Assembly (NCBI GenBank): GCA_949287225.1
Contig: CASEFP010000060.1
Location: 1 to 64,000 of the forward strand
Direction: 5' to 3'
DNA length: 64,000 bases
Source: an uncultured Lentisphaeria bacterium
GTDB lineage: Bacteria; Verrucomicrobiota; Lentisphaeria; Victivallales; UBA1829
Below, one piece after another: positions 44,682 through 53,962 of this stretch (positions within the stretch are counted from its first letter, which is position 1; each line of letters opens with the position of its first letter). Both the position numbers and the translations under genes were made by a program. Under the pieces are notes generated by a model, which saw nothing but the letters and a program-made list of their open reading frames with translations, did no database searches and was not told where the DNA came from.

Positions 44682-46877
44682 TCAACGCCCGGAACGTTTT
44701 TTCAGCAGGAGCCTTCCGCGGTGCGCCATCTCCCGGACAATCTCCGGCGCGGGGGATTGCTCCCGGTAACGCAGTGATTCGTATTGTGCGACATATTCCC
44801 GGATCTCCTGCGGAGCGGATGCGTAATAATGCGAAAGCGTCTCCCCCTGCGCCCGTTTTCTGTGCGCATTCGCGGCATATCCGCGCTCAAACGTGGCAAA
44901 CGCGGAAGAGAGACGCTTCTTTTCCCTGTCCCCAAGCACCCCGCCGGCACGCACCCGCCCTTTTCTCCGGAAATACCGGAACCAGACAACAAAACCGGCA
45001 GGAATCAGGACGAGCAGCGCGGCCGGGTGGAAGAATACACGCAGCAGCAGAGCAAATGCAATCTCCAGAACAGTCAGAACCGCGTTGGCGAAATAACCGC
45101 GCCGGATGTCTGCAAACGCATTGCGGAAGGTCTGCTGAAGGAGATCCATGACAGATGAGAAAACACTCTGCTTGCGGATGCTGCGCGCCGACGGCAGATC
45201 GCCGGAAGGCGGTGTCGCCTCGACAAGCATCCAGCATTTCTCGTCACGCAGATACACTTCCCCCCATGCGTGGACATTCGACGCGCGCGCGATGTAATAC
45301 TGCGAATAAGGGTGAAGTTCCTCGCAGACCAGACCGGTAACGTAGCGTGCGGGAAGTCCCATGCTCCGCAGCAGAAGCACGGCGGCGCTGGCGAAAAGTT
45401 CGCAGTGCCCCCGGCGTTCCTTCGTGAGAAAATGCAGCACCGGATCCCCTCGTTCACCGGGAGGACGGAAGCTGAGCGAATAAGAATAACGGGAAAGGAA
45501 TTCGATCACTGCCGCGACCCGGTCACGATCCCGCCGGATTTTCCGTCCGGAAAGCGCCTCTCCGGCAATTTTCCCGAACGGTCTCCGGAGCGGACGGGGC
45601 AGTTCCGTCAGGAAGTGCGCCTCCTCCGGCACAGGCATCGGATACGCGGCGGCAGGATCATAATTCGACGTGAAAACCGTGCATCCGCCGTCGCGTTTCC
45701 AGAGCTTCAGAGAAAAGACTCCGGAATCGGTAATCTGCGCATCATCGGCAACCGCGTCGATCCGGTAGGTATTGCCGGGAGCAGGAATCACACCGCGCGT
45801 AAGAAGGCCTTCGAAATACAGTTCAACACGGCGGATCGGCTCGGGCGGCGGTTCGCGCGGATCATCCGGAACCGTTGCCGGCGCGTCCGGATAATCCGGC
45901 ACGGTGAACGTGTTTTCGGAGAGAATGGTAGCGCGCCGCATCGCGGAAAGATTCGTGCGGACCGGATTGGAAAGCCATTCCCCCCGCCGGTACATCGTGT
46001 AGACGCCGCCGCGCAGATACCCCGGCGGCGCATCCGCCTTCGCCCGGAGAAGCACCTTGTCCGGATTCTTCAGAAGCTCGGACTGCATCGTCGCGTTCAG
46101 ATTGACCGAATTGGAAAGAATCATCATCTCATTGCCGCGTGCGGGGCGGCGCATCCCCAGACGCAGAAAGTAGAATTCCAGATTGCGGAAGAGCGCCGTA
46201 TGCGCGTAATAGAATTCCGAAAGGGAAAGCGCGAACACGGGAATCAGCACAATACAGAGAAAGCGGACCGCGGAACGGAGAATGGAAGTGCTCCGGCATT
46301 TCTTTTCCGGATAAACCGTTCTCGTCGTCGTATAAAAGAAAAAAGGCAGCGTCATTGCCTGCACGATCACGGCAATTGTATAGCTCGTCCGGTAGTTCCG
46401 GAGCGGAACATCCAGAAACGAGAGCACGGTATTGGTCTGATCCGCGGAATTGAAAATGTCGCCGCAGATCAGGGTCGCCGCCACGGCGAGCGCCGCACTC
46501 AACCCGGCTCTGTGCTGATTCGGCGGAAAGAGACAGCTCAGCGCCGCAAGATAGAGGAGAAGCGGAACCGCCAGACTCGAACGGAGCATCAGATCGAAGA
46601 GTCCGAAACGGGACTCGTCCACCGTGACCACCATGTCCGGAACAATGGTCAGAACCAGGGCGGCCGTGACGCAGTAGATGATCGGACGATCGCTGTAAGA
46701 CAGGTAGCTCCGCCGGAACAGCCCGGTTCCCAGCATCGCCGCCGCGATCAGCAGGATATGCGGCAGGTCCGTTTTCATCGAATACAGAAACGCCGGCGGC
46801 AGGATCAGAAGCGCATTCAGAAAACCTGTCCGCAGATCAAAGCCTTTGAAAAGCGCGCCGGAAGATGCTTCGTTCAC
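44682..46877 (-). CDS. Membrane-anchored transglutaminase-like protein (TgpA type)
   Basis: A 731-residue protein. It has about seven membrane helices in residues ~15-230 and a large periplasmic part with a transglutaminase-like domain (~430-560). One more membrane helix (~590-640) and a cytoplasmic tail follow. Catalytic Cys492 is in GHCELFASA and His536 in NVHAWGEV. The third position, usually Asp in a VDPTP motif, reads LVEATPP here, with Glu. The gene is coupled to the DUF58 gene (ATGA overlap), the classical MoxR-DUF58-transglutaminase set. The function is probably cell-envelope maintenance. Confidence 0.88.
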   Translation of the reverse strand: MNEASSGALFKGFDLRTGFLNALLILPPAFLYSMKTDLPHILLIAAAMLGTGLFRRSYLSYSDRPIIYCVTAALVLTIVPDMVVTVDESRFGLFDLMLRSSLAVPLLLYLAALSCLFPPNQHRAGLSAALAVAATLICGDIFNSADQTNTVLSFLDVPLRNYRTSYTIAVIVQAMTLPFFFYTTTRTVYPEKKCRSTSILRSAVRFLCIVLIPVFALSLSEFYYAHTALFRNLEFYFLRLGMRRPARGNEMMILSNSVNLNATMQSELLKNPDKVLLRAKADAPPGYLRGGVYTMYRRGEWLSNPVRTNLSAMRRATILSENTFTVPDYPDAPATVPDDPREPPPEPIRRVELYFEGLLTRGVIPAPGNTYRIDAVADDAQITDSGVFSLKLWKRDGGCTVFTSNYDPAAAYPMPVPEEAHFLTELPRPLRRPFGKIAGEALSGRKIRRDRDRVAAVIEFLSRYSYSLSFRPPGERGDPVLHFLTKERRGHCELFASAAVLLLRSMGLPARYVTGLVCEELHPYSQYYIARASNVHAWGEVYLRDEKCWMLVEATPPSGDLPSARSIRKQSVFSSVMDLLQQTFRNAFADIRRGYFANAVLTVLEIAFALLLRVFFHPAALLVLIPAGFVVWFRYFRRKGRVRAGGVLGDREKKRLSSAFATFERGYAANAHRKRAQGETLSHYYASAPQEIREYVAQYESLRYREQSPAPEIVREMAHRGRLLLKKRSGR

Positions 46878-48226
46878 AGTTCACCCGCCTTTCCGCTCAG
46901 AATATCCTCCGCGCGCAGTGTTTCCACCCACGCCGGACCGGGCTCGGAAGCGATCAGGAACACCTTCAGCGGCACCCCGGTTTGGATGATCGATCGATAG
47001 AGTTTTTCCGATTCCGGATCAATACTCAGCAGAATCAGATAAACCGCACCGGAGGACGCGATTGCGCGGATATCCTCCGGCGTGATTCTCCGGAAGCGGC
47101 CGGTTCCGTCCGTCGGCGCAAGCGAGGCAAGCAGATCCAGAAATGCTTCGCCTGTCATATGGCTGCGTCCCGTCCGGAAATGGTGGATTTCGGAACCGGC
47201 GGCAAAGATGTCCACGACGAAATCGCGTTCGGAAAGCGTCATCGCAATGGAGGCGGTCAGAGAAACTGCCGCCTCGAACGGCTCGTCGGAGCGTCTCTTC
47301 CCGAGCGGTTTCAGGAGGAAGAGTTTCCTGAGAACGCTCCGGAAGCTCTCCCGTTCCGCAAGAAGCGTATTGTCCATGATGAGCGCCGCACGGGAGAGTT
47401 TTTCCTCCTGGAATTCCTTGACCACAAACTCTCCGTGTCTCGCGCTCGCCGCCCAGTGGATCTTGCGCGGGTCGTCTCCGGTCCGGTATTCCCGGCATCC
47501 GAGGAAATCCATGCTGTCGCCTTCGCTTGACACCGTGTTCACGCTCTCGCTGTTTTTCGCGGAACCCTCAGGAAGGCGCAGAGAACGAAGCGGCGTCCAG
47601 GCGGGATGGCAGATGATCTGCTGAACACAATCCGCACTCCGGCTCATTTTGAAAAGCTGAAAGGGAAACGCGGTCTCCGCCAGCGGACAGGGAAGAGGAT
47701 AAACCCCGCGTTTGAGAATCCGGAAGGTCCGGAAAAAACTCCCCTCCATGCGCGGAAGCAGCGTCAGACGCGGGACATCGGCATCCGTGCATTGCACATT
47801 GCGCATCACGAGCTGCGGATCTGCGCTCAGATCGAACACCGGAAGAAAGGAGCGGTTTTCCAGCGAGTAGAAAATGCGGAACGGCGTGCCGCAGGAAACA
47901 CGCGAAGGAGCTTTCCGCACAATCGTGATGCGGGGGAAAAAGAGCAATCCCGCGATCAGATTGAAAAAGAAAACTCCCGACAGCACAAAAAACAGAATCA
48001 CCGCCGGACTGCGGGTCAGGATCATCGAATAAAAGGAGACCGCCAGGTAGACCGCGCCAAGCATCCGTCCCTGCGGCGTCAGGATCCGGTCCAGCAGCGC
48101 GTATCCCCAGATCAGAGGCATGGCAAGCGTCCTGCCTTTCTCTCCAGCGGAAGGCAGGGGAAACCAGCGGGGGCCGGAAAGAAATCCCCGCCTGAGGCGC
48201 CGGAAGATGTGAAAGATTCTCCGCAT
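46874..48226 (-). CDS. DUF58-family membrane protein
   Basis: A 450-residue protein with two hydrophobic segments (residues ~45-95). The DUF58 core motif YRTGDDPRKIHWAASARHG lies near residue 255. A C-terminal von Willebrand-A-like region follows (LIMDNTLLAERESF). The long basic N-terminus before the first membrane segment is unusual but carries no clear internal start. It follows moxR by six bases and overlaps the transglutaminase gene. DUF58 proteins work with MoxR AAA ATPases as chaperone-like partners. Confidence 0.88.
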   Translation of the reverse strand: MRRIFHIFRRLRRGFLSGPRWFPLPSAGEKGRTLAMPLIWGYALLDRILTPQGRMLGAVYLAVSFYSMILTRSPAVILFFVLSGVFFFNLIAGLLFFPRITIVRKAPSRVSCGTPFRIFYSLENRSFLPVFDLSADPQLVMRNVQCTDADVPRLTLLPRMEGSFFRTFRILKRGVYPLPCPLAETAFPFQLFKMSRSADCVQQIICHPAWTPLRSLRLPEGSAKNSESVNTVSSEGDSMDFLGCREYRTGDDPRKIHWAASARHGEFVVKEFQEEKLSRAALIMDNTLLAERESFRSVLRKLFLLKPLGKRRSDEPFEAAVSLTASIAMTLSERDFVVDIFAAGSEIHHFRTGRSHMTGEAFLDLLASLAPTDGTGRFRRITPEDIRAIASSGAVYLILLSIDPESEKLYRSIIQTGVPLKVFLIASEPGPAWVETLRAEDILSGKAGEL

Positions 48227-48232
48227 TCCGCA

Positions 48233-49174
48233 TCACACCGGAATTTTGATTTTCCGGACAAGATCGTCCAGCACGGCTTCCGCCTCAATTCCCGCGTGTT
48301 TGCTCTCCAGGGTCATAACGAGACGGTGTGCGAGCAGCGGCCGGATCAGGACAAGAATGTCGTCCGGTTTGACAAAGACGCGGTTGTCCAGCCAGGCCAT
48401 GGACTGCGCGCAGCGCGAAAGCGTCAGGAGTGCGCGCGGACTGGCGCCCAGACGGATCTCACTGCATTCACGCGTCGCTCGGACAAGCTCCATCATGTAA
48501 CGTGCAAGCGAATCCTCCACCTCGACGGCGCGCACTTCCTCCTGAATGCGCAGAATCTCCGCACAGTCGAGAACAGGACGCACCTCGCCAAGCGGATCGC
48601 TCCGGCGGCGGTCAAGGAGCAGCTGAAGTTCGGCCTCTCCGTCAGGATACCCGAGCGAAATGCGCACGGCGAAACGGTCAAGCTGCGCCTCCGGCAGCGG
48701 ATAGGTTCCGTAGTACTCGACAGGATTCTGCGTGGCAATCACAAGAAAGGGGGCATTGAGCACACACTCTTTGCCTTCGATCGAGACCTGACGCTCATTC
48801 ATCGCCTCCAGAAGCGCCGACTGGGTGCGCGGAGATGCCCGGTTGATCTCGTCCGCCAGAAGCAGATTCGTGAAAAGCGGCCCCTCGCGGAAGAAGAACG
48901 CGCCCTCCTTGGGCGAATAGATGGAGGCTCCGAGAATATCCGCCGGCAGAAGATCGGGCGTAAACTGAATCCGGGTGAATTTTGCGGACACCGAAAGAGC
49001 AAGCGCCTTCGCCAGCGTGGTTTTTCCCGTGCCGGGCACATCCTCCATGAGAATATGTCCGTCTGCGAAAAACGCGGCGAGCAGCAGGCGCATGACGTCT
49101 TCCTTGCCGCGGATCACGCGGTTGAGCTGCGTTTCAACCGCAAGCACCTTGTCGTAAAGTTCGCGATCCGGCAT
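48233..49174 (-). CDS. MoxR-family AAA+ ATPase
   Basis: A 313-residue AAA+ chaperone-like ATPase. Walker A is VPGTGKTT, Walker B LLLADEINRASP, sensor 1 ATQNPVEYYG and sensor 2 region LGASPRALL. The ATG at 49174 has a perfect AAGGAGG five bases upstream (49180-49186 complement). A further open stretch to 49327 has no such site. It is the first gene of the MoxR-DUF58-transglutaminase operon. Confidence 0.95.
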   Translation of the reverse strand: MPDRELYDKVLAVETQLNRVIRGKEDVMRLLLAAFFADGHILMEDVPGTGKTTLAKALALSVSAKFTRIQFTPDLLPADILGASIYSPKEGAFFFREGPLFTNLLLADEINRASPRTQSALLEAMNERQVSIEGKECVLNAPFLVIATQNPVEYYGTYPLPEAQLDRFAVRISLGYPDGEAELQLLLDRRRSDPLGEVRPVLDCAEILRIQEEVRAVEVEDSLARYMMELVRATRECSEIRLGASPRALLTLSRCAQSMAWLDNRVFVKPDDILVLIRPLLAHRLVMTLESKHAGIEAEAVLDDLVRKIKIPV

Positions 49175-49533
49175 TGCCACCTCCTTGTTCCGGGTCATTT
49201 TCCGCAATATACCCTCTCCGGACTCTGATTCAATCCCGCGGGTGTTTTTCTCCCGTTTTTTTTCGAGCTGTCCACCCCGGAAAAACGGCAAGGTCTTCGG
49301 GGGAAGAGGGAATTCCGTCAGCCGCACCTGTGTCTCCTTTATCGGGAGATCTCACTTCCCGCCGTTCACTCCGGGAAAGAAAGCGGGAAACCGCGAAACG
49401 GCGTAAAAAAGCATTTTCTTGGAATTTTCTCGTTCCTCCGCTGGAAAAAAAAGGATTCCGGCGTTATATTTTTTGATTTGATATTATAGACAACGCAATG
49501 GAAATGAAAATAAAACAAAGGTGAAAGACGATT
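49175..49533. other. Intergenic region between moxR and tig with promoter-like and hairpin sequences
   Basis: A 359-base gap between divergent genes. A likely tig promoter is CTGGAA (around 49449-49454), 18 bases, then TATATT (around 49473-49478). Two overlapping inverted repeats could form alternative stems in a tig leader: TTCCCGC (49356-49362) with GCGGGAA (49383-49389), and GCCGTT (49361-49366) with AACGGC (49397-49402). No gene is supported here. Confidence 0.4.
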
Positions 49534-50850
49534 ATGGCTCTTGACTCATTGTTCGAAGGCGTCCAGCTCGACTGGAAGGAAACGGAACCCTGCGCGCGCA
49601 AAGTCGCGGTCAAATTCCCGCAGGAGGCGGTCGCCGGCGCATTCGACCAGACCGCCCGCGAAACGGCGAAACAGGCACAGGTCCCCGGCTTCCGCAAAGG
49701 AAAGGCCCCGCTCTCCCTCATCAAGGCGAAATACAAGGACTACATCGCCGACGACGTCACAAGACTGCTCCATCAGACCGCCTTCTCGAAAGTGACCTCC
49801 GACAAATCCGCCGACATCGTCGCCTTCGGGCGCATGGACGCCAAAGAGGCGCCCGCTGCCGACAAAGAATATACCGTTGAGCTCGATGTCGAAGTCGCAC
49901 CGGAGTTCAAGCTGCCGGAATACAAGGGACTCGAAATCAAGGTCGAGGACGGAGAAACCCTCGAACAGCACATCGAAAACCGCATGAAATATCTCAAAGA
50001 TCTCTATGCGGACTATGTGACAGTGGAAGAACCCGCGCAGAAGGGCGACATGCTCAAGGTCTCCTACGAATCCGATTTTGTCCCGGCGGAAGATGCTCCC
50101 GCATCGCTCAAACGCGCCGTCAAGTCCGAAGAGAGCTGGATCTGGCTTTCCGAACCCGAGCAGATTCCCGGCGTCCTCGCCGCGCTGACCGGTGCAAAAA
50201 AGGACGGCGAATACACGTTCAAGGCGGAATTCCCCGCCGACTGGAGAGAAAAAGATCTTCAGGGCAAGAGCGTGGAATACAAGGTCAAAGTGTTTGAGGC
50301 GCAGCGCCGCGTTCCCGTCGCGGATGACGCGAAGCTTGCCGAAAAACTCGGACTCGGAACCGTCGAAAAGATGAACGAGGAGATCCGGAAAACCGCCGAA
50401 CGCGAACTTGAACAAATGCACAAGGAAGCCGTCAAGGCGAAAATCGCCGAGACGATCGTGGGCATGGTCGAGGACTTCCCGCTTCCCAAGGGCATTCTCG
50501 CCTCCGCATCTCAGCGCGAATTCTCCCGCATTGCGGAGCGTCTTGTCCGCAGCGAGGCCGACATCGAAGCCTTCAAGAAGGACAAGGACAAACACATTGA
50601 GGAAGCCAAAGCCGAAGCCGGCAAATATCTGAAGAAGTTCTTTATTCTCCGCAAGATCGCCGGAAACGAGAAGATCACGGTCGACGGGGAGGAAGTCGAT
50701 ACGCAGATCCGCAATATGAGCAGCTATCTCGGATACAAGGAAAAAGACGTCCGCAAAATGCTCGGCGAAAACGGCGGCTACGAGGAAATCCAGGCCGACA
50801 TCCTGATGGGCAAGGTGATCGACTTCATCGCCTCCCAGGTGAAGGCCTGA
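49534..50850 (+). CDS. tig: Trigger factor chaperone
   Basis: A 438-residue ribosome-bound folding chaperone. The N-terminal ribosome-binding domain carries GFRKGKAP (residues ~52-59). The peptidyl-prolyl isomerase domain (~150-240) is shortened and degenerate compared with the usual FKBP type. A long helical C-terminal domain follows. AAAGGTG precedes the ATG. It heads the tig-clpP-clpX cluster with a 25-base gap to clpP, an arrangement conserved across bacteria. Confidence 0.95.
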   Translation: MALDSLFEGVQLDWKETEPCARKVAVKFPQEAVAGAFDQTARETAKQAQVPGFRKGKAPLSLIKAKYKDYIADDVTRLLHQTAFSKVTSDKSADIVAFGRMDAKEAPAADKEYTVELDVEVAPEFKLPEYKGLEIKVEDGETLEQHIENRMKYLKDLYADYVTVEEPAQKGDMLKVSYESDFVPAEDAPASLKRAVKSEESWIWLSEPEQIPGVLAALTGAKKDGEYTFKAEFPADWREKDLQGKSVEYKVKVFEAQRRVPVADDAKLAEKLGLGTVEKMNEEIRKTAERELEQMHKEAVKAKIAETIVGMVEDFPLPKGILASASQREFSRIAERLVRSEADIEAFKKDKDKHIEEAKAEAGKYLKKFFILRKIAGNEKITVDGEEVDTQIRNMSSYLGYKEKDVRKMLGENGGYEEIQADILMGKVIDFIASQVKA

Positions 50851-50875
50851 GCAGAAAATTGGAAAGGAACCAGTT

Positions 50876-51490
50876 ATGACGCGCAATTCAATGACCATTC
50901 CCATGGTGGTGGAACAGACCGGAAACGGGGAACGCGGATATGACATCTACTCCCGGCTTCTGAAAGACAGAATCGTCCTGCTCGGGACCCCGATCGACGA
51001 TTCCATCGCGAATCTTGTGATTGCCGAACTGCTGTTCCTTCAGAGCGAGGATCCCAAGAAGGACATCGACATGTACATCTGTTCGCCGGGAGGAAGCGTC
51101 ACCGCGGGTCTTGCGATCTACGATGTGATGCAGATGCTCTCCTGCGACGTCAAGACCTACTGTGTGGGACAGGCCGCGAGCATGGGTGCGGTTCTGCTCA
51201 GCGCGGGCGCGCCGGGAAAACGCTATGCGCTCCCGAACGCCCGGATCATGATCCACTCCGTCTCCAGCGGCACCGAGGGTAAGGTCGAGGACATGAAGCT
51301 TGCCGTCCGCGAGGCAAACCGCCTCAACGACATCCTTGCCGAAATCCTCGCCGCGACCACGGGCAATCCGCTCAAGAAAGTCAAGACGGATATGGAACGC
51401 GATTTCTTCATGTCCGCCGAGGAAGCGAAAAAATACGGCCTTGTGGATCAGATCCTCCCGCACCGCATCCGGGAATCGGGCGGAAAATAA
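50876..51490 (+). CDS. clpP: ATP-dependent Clp protease proteolytic subunit
   Basis: A 204-residue serine protease that forms the double-ring Clp chamber. The triad is Ser102 (QAASMGA), His127 (IMIHSV) and Asp172 (TDMERDFF). The first ~15 residues are a short propeptide-like extension. The loop after the catalytic His reads [10 protein letters not shown] instead of the common HQPLGG. A second ClpP paralogue is not in the window. AAGGAAC precedes the ATG. It lies 24 bases before clpX. Confidence 0.97.
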   Translation: MTRNSMTIPMVVEQTGNGERGYDIYSRLLKDRIVLLGTPIDDSIANLVIAELLFLQSEDPKKDIDMYICSPGGSVTAGLAIYDVMQMLSCDVKTYCVGQAASMGAVLLSAGAPGKRYALPNARIMIHSVSSGTEGKVEDMKLAVREANRLNDILAEILAATTGNPLKKVKTDMERDFFMSAEEAKKYGLVDQILPHRIRESGGK

Positions 51491-51514
51491 GTTTTTCAGG
51501 AAAGGTTGATCGGG

Positions 51515-52810
51515 ATGGCGAACAATCGCAACAATGACGATATGAAATGCGCATTCTGCGGACGCAAGGGATTCACACCCGAAGTGGGGCCGCTGGTCAT
51601 CGGCCCGAACGGTGCCAATATCTGCAAAGACTGTGTCGCGGAGTGCGAACGCCTGTTCGGGCAGGAGGAAAAACGCGCGAAAAAGGCTGCCGAGGACGCT
51701 ATGCGGGAACAGGCGGAGAAACCTCTGCCAAAACCCGCAGAAATCAAGGCGGAACTGGATAAATACATCGTCGGGCAGGAGGACGCAAAAAAGATTCTTT
51801 CCGTCGCCGTCCACAACCATTACAAACGGCTCTTTCAATCCAACACGGCGGAGCTTGCCAGAGAGTTTGCCGATGTCGAAATTGAAAAGAGCAATGTGCT
51901 TCTGATCGGCCCGACAGGATCGGGAAAGACGCTGATAGCCAGGACGCTCGCGCGCATGCTCGACGTTCCCTTCTGCATCACCGACGCAACCACTCTGACT
52001 GAAGCGGGATACGTCGGCGAAGACGTCGAAAACATCATCCTCCGTCTGCTTCAGGCGGCAAACTACAACATTGAACGCGCTCAGATCGGCATCATCTATG
52101 TCGATGAGATCGACAAGATCGCCAAGAAGGGCGAGAATGTCTCCATCACGCGCGACGTTTCAGGCGAAGGCGTGCAGCAGGCGCTTCTCAAGATTCTTGA
52201 AGGAACCGTTGCGAACATTCCCCCGAAGGGCGGGCGCAAACATCCTCAGCAGGAATACATTCCCGTTAATACGACGAATATCCTATTCATCTGCGGCGGC
52301 GCTTTTGTCGGACTCGACAAGATGGTGCAGCGCCGCATCGGCCGCCATGTGCTCGGCTTCACCGCGGACCGGAAGGAAATCGAGGAGAACCGCCGTCTGG
52401 ATTCCAGCGAGGTTCTGAAGGCGGTCGAACCCGAGGATCTGGTGAAATACGGGCTGATTCCCGAGTTCATCGGACGGCTTCCGGTCATCACAAGTCTGGA
52501 GCCGCTGACCGAGGCGGATCTGGTGAAAATTCTGGTCGAACCGAAAAATTCGATCACGCGCCAGTATGAAAAACTCCTTGCAATCGAAGGGGTCAGGCTG
52601 ACCTTTGAAAAGGCGGCGCTCGAAGCGCTGGCGCACAAGGCGTATGAGAAAGGCACCGGCGCGCGAGGACTGCGCTCCATCATTGAACAGATGATGGTGA
52701 ACATCATGTTCGACCTGCCATCCCGCGACGACATAGAAGAGTGCGTCATTACGGCGGATACGGTTGAAACCGGCATTCCAGTTTTGAAAAAGAAGAAAAA
52801 CGCCCGATAA
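51515..52810 (+). CDS. clpX: Clp protease ATP-binding subunit ClpX
   Basis: A 431-residue AAA+ unfoldase. The N-terminal C4 zinc finger (CAFCGRKG and CKDC) is followed by the AAA module: Walker A GPTGSGKT (Lys138), Walker [11 protein letters not shown], the pore loop in EAGYVGED, sensor 2 and the GARGLRSI element. It hands substrates to ClpP. The ATG at 51515 is chosen; the in-frame TTG nine bases earlier lies on the AAAGG ribosome site. No convincing terminator was seen before the convergent GntR-type gene. Confidence 0.97.
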   Translation: MANNRNNDDMKCAFCGRKGFTPEVGPLVIGPNGANICKDCVAECERLFGQEEKRAKKAAEDAMREQAEKPLPKPAEIKAELDKYIVGQEDAKKILSVAVHNHYKRLFQSNTAELAREFADVEIEKSNVLLIGPTGSGKTLIARTLARMLDVPFCITDATTLTEAGYVGEDVENIILRLLQAANYNIERAQIGIIYVDEIDKIAKKGENVSITRDVSGEGVQQALLKILEGTVANIPPKGGRKHPQQEYIPVNTTNILFICGGAFVGLDKMVQRRIGRHVLGFTADRKEIEENRRLDSSEVLKAVEPEDLVKYGLIPEFIGRLPVITSLEPLTEADLVKILVEPKNSITRQYEKLLAIEGVRLTFEKAALEALAHKAYEKGTGARGLRSIIEQMMVNIMFDLPSRDDIEECVITADTVETGIPVLKKKKNAR

Positions 52811-52857
52811 TCCCGTCTGCGCAACAGGCGGAAAAAACGGCTTCTCCGCTTCCGGAA

Positions 52858-53904
52858 TCAGGATTTGCAGAGTGTCGGATAGAGGTGTTTCCGGACGTTC
52901 CGGAAGGTGCCGCGCGCAAGCAATGTGATCTGTTCGAGAATCTCCTCGGCAATTTTGTCGCTCGCGTGGTTGATATAGGGCAGGACCGGCGTCATGCGCA
53001 GACACTCCTGCGTGCCGTCGATGGTGACGACTTTCGTTTTTCCGGGGATTTGACCGGAGGCAATGGGCTGGCGCAGAAGATCGGAAATGTGCTCGTCGCT
53101 CATCAGGAAGAGTCCGTCGAATCCTTCGGAGAGCGCCCAGCTGATCGTTTCCCGCATGCCGGAAGCACTCCCATGCACCACCCACAGAATGGATTCGATC
53201 CCGCCGAAGTGATGCGCGGCAAGGCTGTCGGCGAACCCCTGCGCGCGGCGCGAAAAATCCTGATTATTGCAGAACTCCCAGATCCCGAGCATCTTCCGGC
53301 ATCCGGAAGCAATCAGGTATTCCGCCGCCATCCGTCCCGCCGCATAGTTGTCCAGCACGATCATATTGCGGAAATTCTGTGTCTGCGTTTCGATGAGGCT
53401 GATCACGCTCTTTTCATTCTGGCTCCGGAACAGGGCATCCATGACCGCGTCGCGTCCGGCGGAGAGACAGCCCGCGTAAAGAATGACATCTGCATTCCCG
53501 ATCTGCTCCATGATGCTTTTCGGATCGCTCTCCGGATTCGTGAGGAAGAGCCGCACATCCGCCCCGTGCCGAAGCAGCAGCGGATGCAGCATGTTCCAGA
53601 GCCGCTCCATCGCGGGAAGCTGAAACGTATACTGCCGCCCGACGGACAGAAAGAGAATTCTGCCCGCGCGCCCGAGATTCCGGAATTCCCGCACATAGCG
53701 CCGGACACGCCCGGCACGGACAAGAATGCCGCGCTCCTCCAGATTCAGGAGTGCCTTGTGGAGCGTCCGCCGGGAGACATGGAGCGTTTCGGCAAGGATC
53801 TCCTCCCCGGGCAGACGGTCCTGATTGGCGATCATCATCGTCCGGATGCAGTCGCGCAGCAGTTCTTCCGTGCGCGCGCAGGTTGTATAGGTTCGCTTCG
53901 TCAT
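52858..53904 (-). CDS. GntR-type regulator with LacI-like ligand domain
   Basis: A 348-residue transcription factor. The N-terminal winged helix (~residues 10-70, with LPGEEILAETLHVSRRTLHK) is followed by a LacI-type sensor domain (~80-340, VILYAGCLSAGRD, DNYAAGRMAAEYLIASG, VVTIDGTQECLRM). It is the last gene of the pseudopilin - beta-helix protein - regulator operon, 58 bases after the beta-helix gene. It likely controls this operon and perhaps the divergent GH78 gene. It shares architecture with the regulator at 10900-12009 but only low sequence identity. Confidence 0.85.
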   Translation of the reverse strand: MTKRTYTTCARTEELLRDCIRTMMIANQDRLPGEEILAETLHVSRRTLHKALLNLEERGILVRAGRVRRYVREFRNLGRAGRILFLSVGRQYTFQLPAMERLWNMLHPLLLRHGADVRLFLTNPESDPKSIMEQIGNADVILYAGCLSAGRDAVMDALFRSQNEKSVISLIETQTQNFRNMIVLDNYAAGRMAAEYLIASGCRKMLGIWEFCNNQDFSRRAQGFADSLAAHHFGGIESILWVVHGSASGMRETISWALSEGFDGLFLMSDEHISDLLRQPIASGQIPGKTKVVTIDGTQECLRMTPVLPYINHASDKIAEEILEQITLLARGTFRNVRKHLYPTLCKS

Positions 53905-53962
53905 AGGGGAACTATACCGTTTCTTCCGCGTTTTTCCAGCATCCGGAGACCCTTCGGATCAT

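Noticed and set aside
52812-52850. Terminator between clpX and the GntR-type gene
   Set aside because: A 7-bp stem (CCGTCTG with CAGGCGG) exists, but the run of A following it gives a T-run on the wrong side for either gene.
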